Shown one piece after another: positions 32,081 to 40,857 of a stretch of 64,000 nt of DNA; position 1 is the first letter of the stretch, and each line of letters begins with the position of its first letter. Location: positions 1,293,110 through 1,357,109 of the forward strand of contig NZ_KV467169.1 of the NCBI RefSeq assembly GCF_001663775.1. The letters are read 5' to 3'. The notes under the pieces are model-generated. The model was not told where the DNA came from. It saw nothing but the letters and a program-made list of their open reading frames with translations, and made no database searches. A program made the position numbers and the translations under genes. This DNA comes from Arthrobacter sp. B6. Lineage in GTDB: Bacteria > Actinomycetota > Actinomycetes > Actinomycetales > Micrococcaceae.

Positions 32081-32109
32081 ACCATAACCGTAAGGCGCCG
32101 CGGTCGCAA
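32081..32109 (-). promoter_or_regulatory. Promoter of the aromatic leader/DAHP synthase transcript
   Basis: On the minus strand TTGCGA (32109-32104), a 17-base spacer and TATGGT (32086-32081) form a sigma-70-like promoter in the 42-base gap after the GPH transporter stop. The predicted start falls at or near the leader-peptide ATG (32073). Confidence 0.6.
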
Positions 32110-32115
32110 AACGCG

Positions 32116-33444
32116 TTACGAAGTTTTCCGGGACAGGCTCACCACCAGCTCCGCGTGCCTTTTATCCGTCAGCCGGTACCAGCACATGATGCCGACGGCG
32201 GCCAGCACCAGCGTGCCGGGCAGCAGCCCTGCCGCTGCCCGTATGGCCAGGACTGCTGCATCAGACTGCTCCGCCACGCCCGAAGCGTATCCGCCCCAGG
32301 CGAGTGAAAAGGCGACCAGGGCGCCGCCAAAGCCCATCCCCAGCTTCCTGGTGGCGGCCAGAAGCGCGTAGTTGATGCCCTGGACCCGGACTCCGGTTTT
32401 CCACTCACCGTATTCGACGGTGTCGGCGATCAGCGCCCAGGTCACGATGCTGACCGATGCCGAAGCAAGGAGCCCCAGGACGAGGCCGGCCAGCCCGATC
32501 AGTGGCGCATCCGCGGGCGCCAGGAAAACCAGTATGCCGCCCAGCGCTCCGAACCCTCCGCCTACGCTGTAGACGGCCCGTTTGCCCCATCGCGCCACGG
32601 GACGCGGCATGAGGACGGCCAGCGTAAGCGTGATCGCTACCTGGGCGGCCGCCATCGCCGGGAACAGGTCCACCCGGGACAGGACATCGCGGAGGTAGAA
32701 GAACTGGGAGGCGCCTGTGGCCGTTGTTCCGGTGACAAAAAGTATGGAGCTGAGGCACAGGATCACCAGCGGGGAATTTGCCTTCAGGGCCGCCATGCTT
32801 TGGCTGAGGGTGATCTTCGGGACGCTACTGGGGACCTGCTCAACGCAGACGGCGCCGGTAAGGAAATAGAGCAGGGAGCCCACGATGGCGAACGCAAGGG
32901 TCAGCCAGGTGAAGATCTGCTGCATGTCGTTCCCGGCACCGAGGAGCGGGGCGATGAAGAAGCCGAGGCTGGCGCCAACGGACAGCCCGCCGATGGTCCG
33001 CGCACCAGCGAGCCGTGCGCGGTCTTTGGCGTCCTGGGTCATGGCCCCCACCAGGCAGCCGTAGGGCACGTTGACCATGCTGTAGGCAACGCACACCAAG
33101 CCGTAGGTGCAGTACGCGTACAGCAGTTTCATCGACGGGTCGACGTCCGGTACGTGGAACACCGCCACGCTCAGCAGCAGGGGAATAAAGCCAAACATCA
33201 GGAACGGGCGGAACTTGCCCCAGCGCTTGCTGTGCACCCGGTCCACAATCCGGCCGGCGGCGATGTCCGCGAACGCATTGAATATCCGCGCAACAAGCAA
33301 CAGGGTGCCTGCCGCCGCCGCACCGATTCCCGCGACGTCCGTGTAGTAGACAAGCAGGAACATGTTCCCGGTACTGATGATCATGCTGTTGGCTGCGTCG
33401 CCGGCGCCGTAGCCGAAGACGCTGAGCCTGCTGAGTTTCTTCAT
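32116..33444 (-). CDS. GPH-family sugar:cation symporter (MFS)
   Basis: A 442-residue transporter with twelve predicted helices. The N-terminal FGYGAGDAANSMIISTGNMF and DRVHSKRWGKFRPFLMFG (about residues 66-83) are signatures of the glycoside-pentoside-hexuronide:cation symporters (MelB/XynB/GusB type). It should import a mono- or oligosaccharide with H+ or Na+. It has its own ribosome site (AGGAAAAG) and a palindromic operator in the 55-base gap behind the acetyl esterase gene. The clustering with GH95 and the esterase suggests the substrate is a hemicellulose or pectin side-chain sugar. Confidence 0.92.
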   Translation of the reverse strand: MKKLSRLSVFGYGAGDAANSMIISTGNMFLLVYYTDVAGIGAAAAGTLLLVARIFNAFADIAAGRIVDRVHSKRWGKFRPFLMFGFIPLLLSVAVFHVPDVDPSMKLLYAYCTYGLVCVAYSMVNVPYGCLVGAMTQDAKDRARLAGARTIGGLSVGASLGFFIAPLLGAGNDMQQIFTWLTLAFAIVGSLLYFLTGAVCVEQVPSSVPKITLSQSMAALKANSPLVILCLSSILFVTGTTATGASQFFYLRDVLSRVDLFPAMAAAQVAITLTLAVLMPRPVARWGKRAVYSVGGGFGALGGILVFLAPADAPLIGLAGLVLGLLASASVSIVTWALIADTVEYGEWKTGVRVQGINYALLAATRKLGMGFGGALVAFSLAWGGYASGVAEQSDAAVLAIRAAAGLLPGTLVLAAVGIMCWYRLTDKRHAELVVSLSRKTS

Positions 33445-33461
33445 TGCTTCTTTTCCTGCCC

Positions 33462-33488
33462 GGGTTCAGAAACCGTTTTCTCGAACCC
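33462..33488 (-). promoter_or_regulatory. Candidate LacI-type operator before the GPH transporter
   Basis: GGGTTC (33462-33467) and GAACCC (33483-33488) flank the near-palindrome AGAAACCGTTTTCT (33468-33481). Its centre resembles LacI-family half sites. It lies 18-44 bases before the transporter start. It does not match the TGAATCGTTTCA motif found elsewhere in this window. Confidence 0.4.
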
Positions 33489-33499
33489 ACAGGAGGAAC

Positions 33500-34519
33500 T
33501 TACCCCAAGATCTTGCGCACAAACAGCAATTGCCTGATCCAGTGGTGTTCCTGGCCACCTTCGTGGTTGTTGAAGCGGTAGACCTCAATCTCCTTGGCCG
33601 CGCCGGTACCCGATGAATCAGCGGTGCCTGAACCGTAGGCGTTGTAGCTGGCGAACACTGTCGACGGCGGGCAGATGTCGTCCATCTGCGCGGCCGAATA
33701 GAGCGCCGGGGCAGTGGCCGCCCGGGCCAGGTTGACGCCGTCGAAGTAGTTCAAGACCGCCAGCACGTGGTCGTACCGGTCCCGGTGCCTCCCCAGGAAG
33801 GCGGCGATTTCCGGGTAAGGCCCGCGCGGAGTGATGTCGATGGCGCGGGGGAAGTCCTGCAGGAACGGGACATCCGGCAGCGCGGCGATGACGCCGTCGA
33901 GCCGTCCGGCCACGAGCCCGGCGACGGCCACCACAATGCCGCCGCCCTGGCTGACGCCGGCAAGGACCACCCTCGAGGGGTCCACTTCCGGGTGGGACTG
34001 GGCCGCCTCGACCGCGCGGAAGGCGTCAACGTAGACGCGGCGGTAGTAGTAGTCCTCACGGCTGCCCGCTCCCCTGGTCATCAGGCCGGCGTGGGCCACG
34101 CCGCCTGCGGACGGATGCGGATCCGCCGTCTCGCCCAGCGTTCCGCCGTAGCCCTGGCCGCGGGTGTCCATGATGAAGTGCGCGTAGCCCGCCTGAGCCC
34201 ACTTGGTGTCCTGGTTGACCAGTCCGCGGCCGCCTGAATAGCCAACGTACTGCACGACGACGGGCAGCCGGCCGCCTGCCGACCGGTTCGCCGGGAGGTG
34301 GAGCCAGCCCTTGATGGGGGCTCCCCCATAGCCTGCGAACGTCACGTCGAAGGTGTCGATGACGGTCAGGTAGTTCTCCACCGGCTCGAACTTGGCGTTG
34401 AGCGGAAAAGTCCTGGCCTCGTCGAGGGTGGCGTCCCAGAAGCCCTGAAAGTCGGCCGGCGGCGTGACCTCGGAGATGTAACCGCGGAGCTGGGCAAGTG
34501 GGAGGTCAAAAAGGGGCAT
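33500..34519 (-). CDS. Acetyl esterase of the AXE1/CE7 family
   Basis: A 339-residue alpha/beta-hydrolase of the cephalosporin-C deacetylase/acetyl xylan esterase family, which removes acetyl groups from short oligosaccharides. Signatures are DTRGQGYGG (about residues 118-126), the nucleophile elbow GVSQGGG with Ser190, and the late Asp and His (DDICPPST near 282; NNHEGGQEHH near 322-331). No signal peptide, so it acts in the cytoplasm on imported oligosaccharides. It lies between GH95 (63 bases upstream) and the GPH symporter. Confidence 0.93.
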   Translation of the reverse strand: MPLFDLPLAQLRGYISEVTPPADFQGFWDATLDEARTFPLNAKFEPVENYLTVIDTFDVTFAGYGGAPIKGWLHLPANRSAGGRLPVVVQYVGYSGGRGLVNQDTKWAQAGYAHFIMDTRGQGYGGTLGETADPHPSAGGVAHAGLMTRGAGSREDYYYRRVYVDAFRAVEAAQSHPEVDPSRVVLAGVSQGGGIVVAVAGLVAGRLDGVIAALPDVPFLQDFPRAIDITPRGPYPEIAAFLGRHRDRYDHVLAVLNYFDGVNLARAATAPALYSAAQMDDICPPSTVFASYNAYGSGTADSSGTGAAKEIEVYRFNNHEGGQEHHWIRQLLFVRKILG

Positions 34520-34582
34520 GCTGAAGGTCCTGTCAGATCTGGGTTGGCTGGAAGACTGCTGGAACTTTCGTCGAATCCTATG

Positions 34583-37126
34583 TCATGCGGAGGCCCCCAC
34601 AGGGCCGAAGGACGCCAGGTTCAGAACTGTTGCCTGAAGCGGCTCCATATGAAGCTCCTGGACGGTGCCGCCATGTCGGATCAGCACGGTCCTGGCCGTC
34701 GGCGAGGTCAGCGTCGCACCTGTTAGCTGACCGTCCTTCCACACCAAGTCCACCTCCACGCCGGGGCGGGCGCGCAGGCGGTGCGCGGCGCCGTCGGGCA
34801 GTTCAGGGGGCAGCGCCGGCAACAGTTCGATCTCCGGCACACCGCCGGCGGAGCGGTGGCTCTGCACGAGGCACTCCGCAAACCCGGCCACAAAGCCGAG
34901 GTTGCCGTCGATTTGGAACGGCGGGTGGGCCCCGAACAGGTTGGGATACAGTCCGCCGCTTTGGCCGCCCCGGTCCGTGGCCATGTCGCGGAAATACAGC
35001 CGGAGCAGGTCGCTGACCTTGTGCGGCTGGCGGAGGCGGGCCCGGAGCAGGATTTTCCAGGTGAGCGACCAGCCGGTGGATTCGTCGCCGCGGCCATCCA
35101 GGCTGGCGCCCACGGCGGTCTCGAGGGCCGGAGTGAGGGGCGCATCCCCGGGGAAGGCCAGGTACAGATGGCTGACGTGGCGGTGCCCCGGCTCCCATTC
35201 CTCCGGGTCTGCCAGCCACTCGCGGAGCCTGCCGCCGCGGCCGGGCGTTGGTTCCGGGAGCCGCGGAAGTGCCGCCCGGGCCTCGGTCACCACCGGATCC
35301 GTTTCCCGTCCCAGCTCTCCGGCGAGGGAGCCGAGCATGAGGAACACGTCCCGGATCAGGGCCACGTCCATGGTGGACGATTCCGCGGCAGCAGCCCGGC
35401 CGGTGCCTCCATCCCGGAGCGGTGCCGTGAAACTGTTTTCCGGCGACGTTGAAGGGCTGGTGCCCAGCGTTCCGTCCGGGAACTCCACGAGCAGATCGAG
35501 CGCAAACTCAGCGGCGCCCCGGACGGCAGGCCAAGCAGTGTCCCTGGCGAAGCCGGCAGGTGTCCCTGTGCCGTTCCCAGGGGAGTCGCCGGCGCCGAAC
35601 CGCAGGTGTTCCCAGAGGTGGCGGACGAGCCACAGGCCTGCCATTGGCCAGAAGGACCATTCCGGCGAGTGCGCTCCGTGGCCCACGGGCTTGCTGTAGC
35701 CCCAGATATCCGAGTTGTGGTGCACGGCCCAGCCGCGGGCGCCGTAATACTCCCGGGCAGTGGCCGCGCCGGTTTCCTGCATCGCTTCGATAAGCGCGAA
35801 CAGTGGCCCGGCGCACGCGGCCAGCCCTGTGGGTTCGGCCCCCCAGTAATTCATTTGCAGGTTGATGTTGGTGGTGTAGTTGGAGCTCCACGGGGCACGC
35901 AGCTCATCGTTCCAGATGCCCTGCAGGTTGGCGGGCGTGCCGCGCCACGCTGTGCCTTTCCGGGAACCGGGGGCTCTTGTCCGCGAACTGGAGATCAGGA
36001 GGTACCGCCCGTAATTGAACAGCAACGCCGCCAACCCAGGGTCCGCGGCGAGCGGTCCGTGCGGGTGCTCATTGGCCGCGACCAACCGGTGGGCAGTACT
36101 GCTGCCCTGCCATGCCGGGGCGGTGACAGTGATGCTGCAGGCATCGTAGAGCTCCGCGTGGCTGTCTTCGTGGCGCGCAAGGAGCACCGCCTGCCCGGCG
36201 GCCATAGCTGCGGCGAGGGTTTCGCGGGCGGTTTCCGCTGCCTCCGCCGCCGACCCCTCCGGTTGCCGGCCCAGGCCGCAAAAGGTGGTTTCCGTGGTGA
36301 CGTACACGACGGCGCGGCGGGCGCCTGTGGCGGCCAGGCCGCCGTCGTCCGCTGGTGCTTCAGTGCCGTTATGCTCCCAGGCGACCGTAACGGCGCCCTG
36401 GAGGCTGAGCGAATCGTCATCGGAGTACTCCACTGCGCCGCCGTCGTGGGCAGGTGGCACGTCGCTGGGGAGCTTCAACTCAAGCCCGGCCGACGCCGGT
36501 CCCGACGCCGGTGGCCCGGTCCGGCGGAGGACACGCAGCTGTGAGTCCAGGCGGAGGGTAAGATCCAGGCCGTGCGGAGCGTCTGTCCCCACCGAAATCA
36601 CTAGGACGGACGGGTCGTGGGATGCGAAGGCCTCCACGCTGACGGTGTGGCCATCAACCACGTAGGCGGTGGAATTGACTGCCCGGGCCAGGTCAAGGGA
36701 GCGGCTGTAGGCGGGAGGATCCGCCTGCGCCGCACGGTCTGCGCCGCCTTGGAGATCGGGGAGGGCAATGGTGAGGAACAGGTCCGCAAACGGCAGGTAG
36801 GACTGCGAATGGCGGTGCTGCAGTTCCTTGAGGGTTTCGTGGGCAGCCGCGTAGTCGCCCTCCCTGATCAGCCGCCGGCCTTCGGCGAGGATGCCGCTGG
36901 CCTGTTCGCGGCTGAAATGGGGATCGAGGTCCTGGCTGTGTGGCGAGCCGGACCAGGCGGACCCGTCATTGAGCTGGAAGCGGTGCTCCCGTGCACCGCC
37001 GGCCGGCGTCCCCGGGAGCATTCTCCCGCCGAATACCATAGCCCCCAGCCGCCCGTTTCCCAGCGGGAGGGCCTCCAGCCAGTCGGTGGCCGGGGCATGG
37101 TAGACGAGAGTATTTTCTGTGCGCAC
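34583..37126 (-). CDS. Glycoside hydrolase family 95 (alpha-L-fucosidase/alpha-L-galactosidase type)
   Basis: An 847-residue enzyme opening with the GH95 signature ATDWLEALPLGNGRLGAMVFGG (split here: ATDWLEALPLGN, GRLGAMVFGG). It continues with an N-terminal beta-domain, an (alpha/alpha)6 barrel (ANLQGIWNDELRAPWSSNYT near 420-440, NNYWGAEPT-type motif) and a C-terminal domain (FQIDGNLGFVAG near 755). GH95 enzymes remove alpha-1,2-L-fucose or L-galactose. No signal peptide is seen, so it works on imported oligosaccharides. It starts at GTG 37126 with AGGAT upstream, 154 bases behind rhaB with a palindromic element between. Confidence 0.92.
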   Translation of the reverse strand: MRTENTLVYHAPATDWLEALPLGNGRLGAMVFGGRMLPGTPAGGAREHRFQLNDGSAWSGSPHSQDLDPHFSREQASGILAEGRRLIREGDYAAAHETLKELQHRHSQSYLPFADLFLTIALPDLQGGADRAAQADPPAYSRSLDLARAVNSTAYVVDGHTVSVEAFASHDPSVLVISVGTDAPHGLDLTLRLDSQLRVLRRTGPPASGPASAGLELKLPSDVPPAHDGGAVEYSDDDSLSLQGAVTVAWEHNGTEAPADDGGLAATGARRAVVYVTTETTFCGLGRQPEGSAAEAAETARETLAAAMAAGQAVLLARHEDSHAELYDACSITVTAPAWQGSSTAHRLVAANEHPHGPLAADPGLAALLFNYGRYLLISSSRTRAPGSRKGTAWRGTPANLQGIWNDELRAPWSSNYTTNINLQMNYWGAEPTGLAACAGPLFALIEAMQETGAATAREYYGARGWAVHHNSDIWGYSKPVGHGAHSPEWSFWPMAGLWLVRHLWEHLRFGAGDSPGNGTGTPAGFARDTAWPAVRGAAEFALDLLVEFPDGTLGTSPSTSPENSFTAPLRDGGTGRAAAAESSTMDVALIRDVFLMLGSLAGELGRETDPVVTEARAALPRLPEPTPGRGGRLREWLADPEEWEPGHRHVSHLYLAFPGDAPLTPALETAVGASLDGRGDESTGWSLTWKILLRARLRQPHKVSDLLRLYFRDMATDRGGQSGGLYPNLFGAHPPFQIDGNLGFVAGFAECLVQSHRSAGGVPEIELLPALPPELPDGAAHRLRARPGVEVDLVWKDGQLTGATLTSPTARTVLIRHGGTVQELHMEPLQATVLNLASFGPVGASA

Positions 37127-37202
37127 GGGATTAGATCCTAGGGGAGTAAATCAGATGAAAACAGGGTTTATGAACGCCCAGCGTGACAACCCCCAAACCC
37201 CA

Positions 37203-37257
37203 GCGCGAACGTACACTTGGGGCCCTGCCTTGAGGGGCCTCAACTGTACGTTCGCGC
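37203..37257. repeat. Palindromic intergenic element between rhaB and the GH95 gene
   Basis: GCGCGAACGTACA (37203-37215) and TGTACGTTCGCGC (37245-37257) are perfect 13-bp inverted repeats; the 29-base middle contains a second palindrome TTGAGGGGCCTCAA. No other copy was seen in the window. It could be an interspersed palindrome or an internal terminator separating rhaB from the GH95 operon. Confidence 0.6.
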
Positions 37258-37280
37258 CAAATGGGCCGGACTGGAGGAAG

Positions 37281-38792
37281 CTACAGCCTCGAGAGCTCCG
37301 GGACGTACATTTGCAGCTCGTGCGAACCGGCCACGAGGCTGCGCAGTTCCGGAAGCCCACCGGCGATCTGGCCTGCGGCACGGGCCTGGACCAGGATGTT
37401 GCCGAGGGCGGTGGCTTCCACGGGGCCCGCGATGACGCGTTTGCCGGTGGCGTCGGCCGTGAGCTGGCACAACAGCCTGTTCTGCGAGCCGCCACCCACC
37501 ACGTGGACCACGTCCACGGTGCGGTCGGCGAGGCGTTCGGCATCGCGGATAGTGCGGGCGTAGCCGGTGGCCAGGCTGTCCATGATGCACCGGGTGATGG
37601 CTGCGGGATCGTCGGGCAGGATGTCACCGGTGCGGCGGACCGCTGCGCGGATGCGTTCGGGCATGTTGTCCGGGGCAATGAAGTAGGAATCGTCCGGATT
37701 GATCTGCGGCCCGCCCGGCGGCAGTGCTGCGGCCGCCGTGAGCAGCGCGGTGAGTTCCCGGGTGAAGCCTTCCTCAGCCCAGGTCCGCTGGCATTCGCTG
37801 AGCAGCCAGAGCCCGCCCATGTTGCGCAGGTACCGGATGGTGCCGTCCACGCCGCGCTCGTTGGTGAAGTTCGCCGCCCGGCTGGCTTCGGTCAGGACCG
37901 GATGCTTCAGTTCCAGCCCCACCAGCGACCAGGTGCCGGAGGAGATGTAGGCGAAGTTCTCCTCCTGCGCAGGAACGGCGGCGACGGCGGAGGCGGTGTC
38001 GTGCGAGCCGACAGCCACCACCTTGGTGCCGGCCGGCAGGCCCACTTTCGTTGCGATTTCCGGCAGCAGCGTGCCGACGGTTTCGCCGGGCTGCACCAGC
38101 GGGGCAAACAGCTTCCTGGGCAGGCCCAGGGCGGCCAGGAACTCCGTGGCCCACTCCCCCGCGACAGCGTCGAACAGGCCGGTGGTGGAGGCGTTGGTCG
38201 CCTCCGTCCGGCGCTGCCCCGTCAGGAGGAACGCGATCAGGTCCGGGATAAGCAACGCCTGCACGCCGTCCAGGTCCCGTTCGGTGGCCAGCTGGTACAG
38301 GGTGTTGAACTGCAGGAACTGCAGCCCCGTGGTTCCGTAAAGGCGCGCCGGGTCCAGTTTCCGGTGCACGGGCTCGACGGCGGCCCGGCTGCGGTCATCG
38401 CGGTAGCTGTAGGGCTGGGCCGTCAGCTCGCCGGCGGCGTTGACCAGTCCGTAGTCCACAGCCCAGGTGTCGATCCCGATGCTGGTGATGGTCTCGTCCT
38501 GTACCGCGGCCACCGTGGCGGCAGCCATGAGGCCCTTCAGGACCTCCGCGAAGAGGGCGTCGAAATCCCAGCGGAGGCCGCCGTCGATTTCCACCACACC
38601 GTTGGGGAACCGGTGCACCACTTCCAGTTCGACGCTCCCTGGAGTCAAAGAACCGTCCTGGATCCGGCCCAGGATGACCCGGCCGGAGGAGGCGCCGATA
38701 TCGACGGCGGCGAAGACGCGCCCGGCGGGACCAGCGGCGGACACCGCCCCGGCGGTGGCCGGGGCGGTGTCCTGTGCTGCTGGGTTGGTCAT
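37281..38792 (-). CDS. rhaB: Rhamnulokinase
   Basis: FGGY-family sugar kinase of 503 residues that phosphorylates L-rhamnulose to rhamnulose 1-phosphate. The N-terminal ATP/sugar motif VFAAVDIGASSGRVILGR (about residues 27-44) is diagnostic of rhamnulokinases, as are SIGIDTWAVDYGLV (near 105) and the C-terminal VHVVGGGSQNRLLCQL FGGY motif (near 405-420). It overlaps the aldolase/dehydrogenase stop by ATGA, so the rha genes are translationally coupled. Confidence 0.95.
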   Translation of the reverse strand: MTNPAAQDTAPATAGAVSAAGPAGRVFAAVDIGASSGRVILGRIQDGSLTPGSVELEVVHRFPNGVVEIDGGLRWDFDALFAEVLKGLMAAATVAAVQDETITSIGIDTWAVDYGLVNAAGELTAQPYSYRDDRSRAAVEPVHRKLDPARLYGTTGLQFLQFNTLYQLATERDLDGVQALLIPDLIAFLLTGQRRTEATNASTTGLFDAVAGEWATEFLAALGLPRKLFAPLVQPGETVGTLLPEIATKVGLPAGTKVVAVGSHDTASAVAAVPAQEENFAYISSGTWSLVGLELKHPVLTEASRAANFTNERGVDGTIRYLRNMGGLWLLSECQRTWAEEGFTRELTALLTAAAALPPGGPQINPDDSYFIAPDNMPERIRAAVRRTGDILPDDPAAITRCIMDSLATGYARTIRDAERLADRTVDVVHVVGGGSQNRLLCQLTADATGKRVIAGPVEATALGNILVQARAAGQIAGGLPELRSLVAGSHELQMYVPELSRL

Positions 38793-40855
38793 CGCAGGAA
38801 GGCTGCTGCCACTCCGGCGTCCACGGGGATGTGGAGTCCGGTGGTGTGGGACAGCTCGGCGCTGGTCAGGACCGCGGCGGCGTTGGCCACGTGCTCGGGC
38901 AGGACCTCGCGCTTGAGCAGGGTGCGCTGGGCGTAGTACTTGCCCAGTTCCTGCTCGTCCACGCCGTAGACCGCGGCGCGCTTGGCGCCCCAGCCGCCGG
39001 CGAAGATGCCTGAGCCGCGGACCACGCCGTCGGGGTTGATGCCGTTGACGCGGATGCCGTATTCGCCCAGTTCCGCCGCGAGGAGCCGGACCTGGTGGGC
39101 CTGGTCTGCCTTGGTGGCGGAGTAGGCGATGTTGTTCGGGCCGGCGAACACGGAGTTCTTGGAGGAGATGTAGATGACGTCCCCGCCCATCTCCTGGGCA
39201 ATCATGACCTTGGCCGCGGCCTTGGCCACCAGGAAGGAGCCCTTGGCCATGACGTTGTGCTGGAGGTCCCAGTCCTTTTCCGTGGTCTCCAGCAGCGGCT
39301 TGGAGATGGACAGGCCGGCGTTGTTGACCACCAGGTCCAGCCCGCCGAAGGCCAGCACGGCGGCGTCGATGGCCGCGGAAACCTGGGCTTCGTCGGTCAC
39401 GTCTGCCTGGACGCCGATGGCAACGTCCGCGCCGCCGAGCTCGTCCGCGACGGCCTGCGCGTTCTCGAGGTTCAGGTCGGCGATGACCACGCAGGCGCCT
39501 TCAGCGGCGAGGCGAGTGGCGATGGCTTTGCCGATGCCCGACGCCGCACCAGTCACCAGCGCGATGCGGGTGGCGTGCGACTTGGGCTTGGGCAGCCGTG
39601 CCAGCTTGGCTTCCTCCAGCGACCAGTACTCGATCCGGAACTTCTCGGATTCCTCGATCGGGGCATACGTGGAGATTGCCTCGGCACCGCGCATCACATT
39701 GATGGCGTTGAGGTAGAACTCACCGGCGACCCGGGCGGTCTGCTTGTTGGCGCCGAAGGAGAACATGCCCACACCCGGGACCAGGACGATGGCCGGGTCC
39801 GCGCCGCGCAGGGCAGGGCTCTGCTGGGTAGCGTGGCGGTCGTAGTAGGCCTGGTAGTCCTCGCGGTAGTCCGCGTGCAGCTCGTGCAGGCGCGAGATCG
39901 AGTCCTCGACCGAGGCATCAGCCGGCAGATCCAGGATCAGCGGCTTGACCTTGGTGCGCAGGAAGTGGTCCGGGCAGGAAGTACCCAAGGCTCCCAGGCG
40001 CGGGTGCTCAGCGGCTTCCAGGAAGTCAAGCACGACGGCGTCATCACTGAAGTGCCCCAGCTGCGGCTTGTCGGTGGAGGCCAGGCCGCGGATCACGGGT
40101 GCCAGGGCGGCGGCCTTCGCGCGGCGCTCGGCCTCCGGCAGGGCGGCGTAGCCGGGCAGCTTGGGACCGAAGGGTTCGGCCCTGCCGTTGTCCCTGATGT
40201 ACTTCTCGGCCTGTTCGATGATCCACAGCGAGTTCTGCTCGGCTTCTTCGCTGGTGGCGCCCCAGGCGGTGATTCCGTGGCCGCCCAGGATGGTGCCGAT
40301 GGCCTGGGGGTTGGCTTCCTTGATCGCCGCGATGTCCAGGCCCAGCTGGAAACCGGGGCGGCGCCAGGGCACCCACACCACCTTGTTGCCGAAGATCTTG
40401 GTGGTCAGGGCCTCGCCGTCCACCGCGGTGGCAATGGCGATCCCGGAGTCCGGGTGCAGGTGGTCCACGTGCGCGGCGTCCACCAGGCCGTGCATGGCGG
40501 TATCAATCGACGGCGCGGCGCCGCCCTTGCCGTGCAGGCAGTAATCGAACGCGGCCACCATCTCGTCTTCGCGGTCAACACCGGGGTAGACGTTCTTCAG
40601 CGCGTTCAGACGGTCCAGGCGCAGCACCGCGAGGTTCTCCGCCTTGAGCGTGCCCAGGTCCCCGCCGGAGCCCTTGACCCACAGCAGTTGGACATCCTCA
40701 CCGGTGACCGGGTCCTTCTCCGTGCCCTTGGCCGAGGTGTTGCCGCCGGCGAAGTTGGTGTTCCGCTTGTCCGCGCCCAGGCGGTTGGAACGGGAAATCA
40801 GGTCTTCTACAGTCTTGTTGCCTGTGTTCTGCATGTCTGTGTTCTGCATGGTCAT
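38789..40855 (-). CDS. Bifunctional rhamnulose-1-phosphate aldolase/short-chain dehydrogenase
   Basis: A fusion of 688 residues from ATG 40855. Residues 1-420 are a class II aldolase domain (NTNFAGGNTSAKG near 35-47, metal-site HVDHLHPDSGIAIAT near 137-151) that splits rhamnulose 1-phosphate into DHAP and L-lactaldehyde. Residues 430-688 are a Rossmann short-chain dehydrogenase (ALVTGAASGIGKAIATRLA near 433-451; catalytic Tyr in NIAYSATKADQ near 615) that oxidises lactaldehyde to lactate. This RhaEW/YuxG-type fusion is a known bacterial variant. It starts two bases after rhaI ends. Confidence 0.95.
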   Translation of the reverse strand: MTMQNTDMQNTGNKTVEDLISRSNRLGADKRNTNFAGGNTSAKGTEKDPVTGEDVQLLWVKGSGGDLGTLKAENLAVLRLDRLNALKNVYPGVDREDEMVAAFDYCLHGKGGAAPSIDTAMHGLVDAAHVDHLHPDSGIAIATAVDGEALTTKIFGNKVVWVPWRRPGFQLGLDIAAIKEANPQAIGTILGGHGITAWGATSEEAEQNSLWIIEQAEKYIRDNGRAEPFGPKLPGYAALPEAERRAKAAALAPVIRGLASTDKPQLGHFSDDAVVLDFLEAAEHPRLGALGTSCPDHFLRTKVKPLILDLPADASVEDSISRLHELHADYREDYQAYYDRHATQQSPALRGADPAIVLVPGVGMFSFGANKQTARVAGEFYLNAINVMRGAEAISTYAPIEESEKFRIEYWSLEEAKLARLPKPKSHATRIALVTGAASGIGKAIATRLAAEGACVVIADLNLENAQAVADELGGADVAIGVQADVTDEAQVSAAIDAAVLAFGGLDLVVNNAGLSISKPLLETTEKDWDLQHNVMAKGSFLVAKAAAKVMIAQEMGGDVIYISSKNSVFAGPNNIAYSATKADQAHQVRLLAAELGEYGIRVNGINPDGVVRGSGIFAGGWGAKRAAVYGVDEQELGKYYAQRTLLKREVLPEHVANAAAVLTSAELSHTTGLHIPVDAGVAAAFLR

Positions 40856-40857
40856 GC

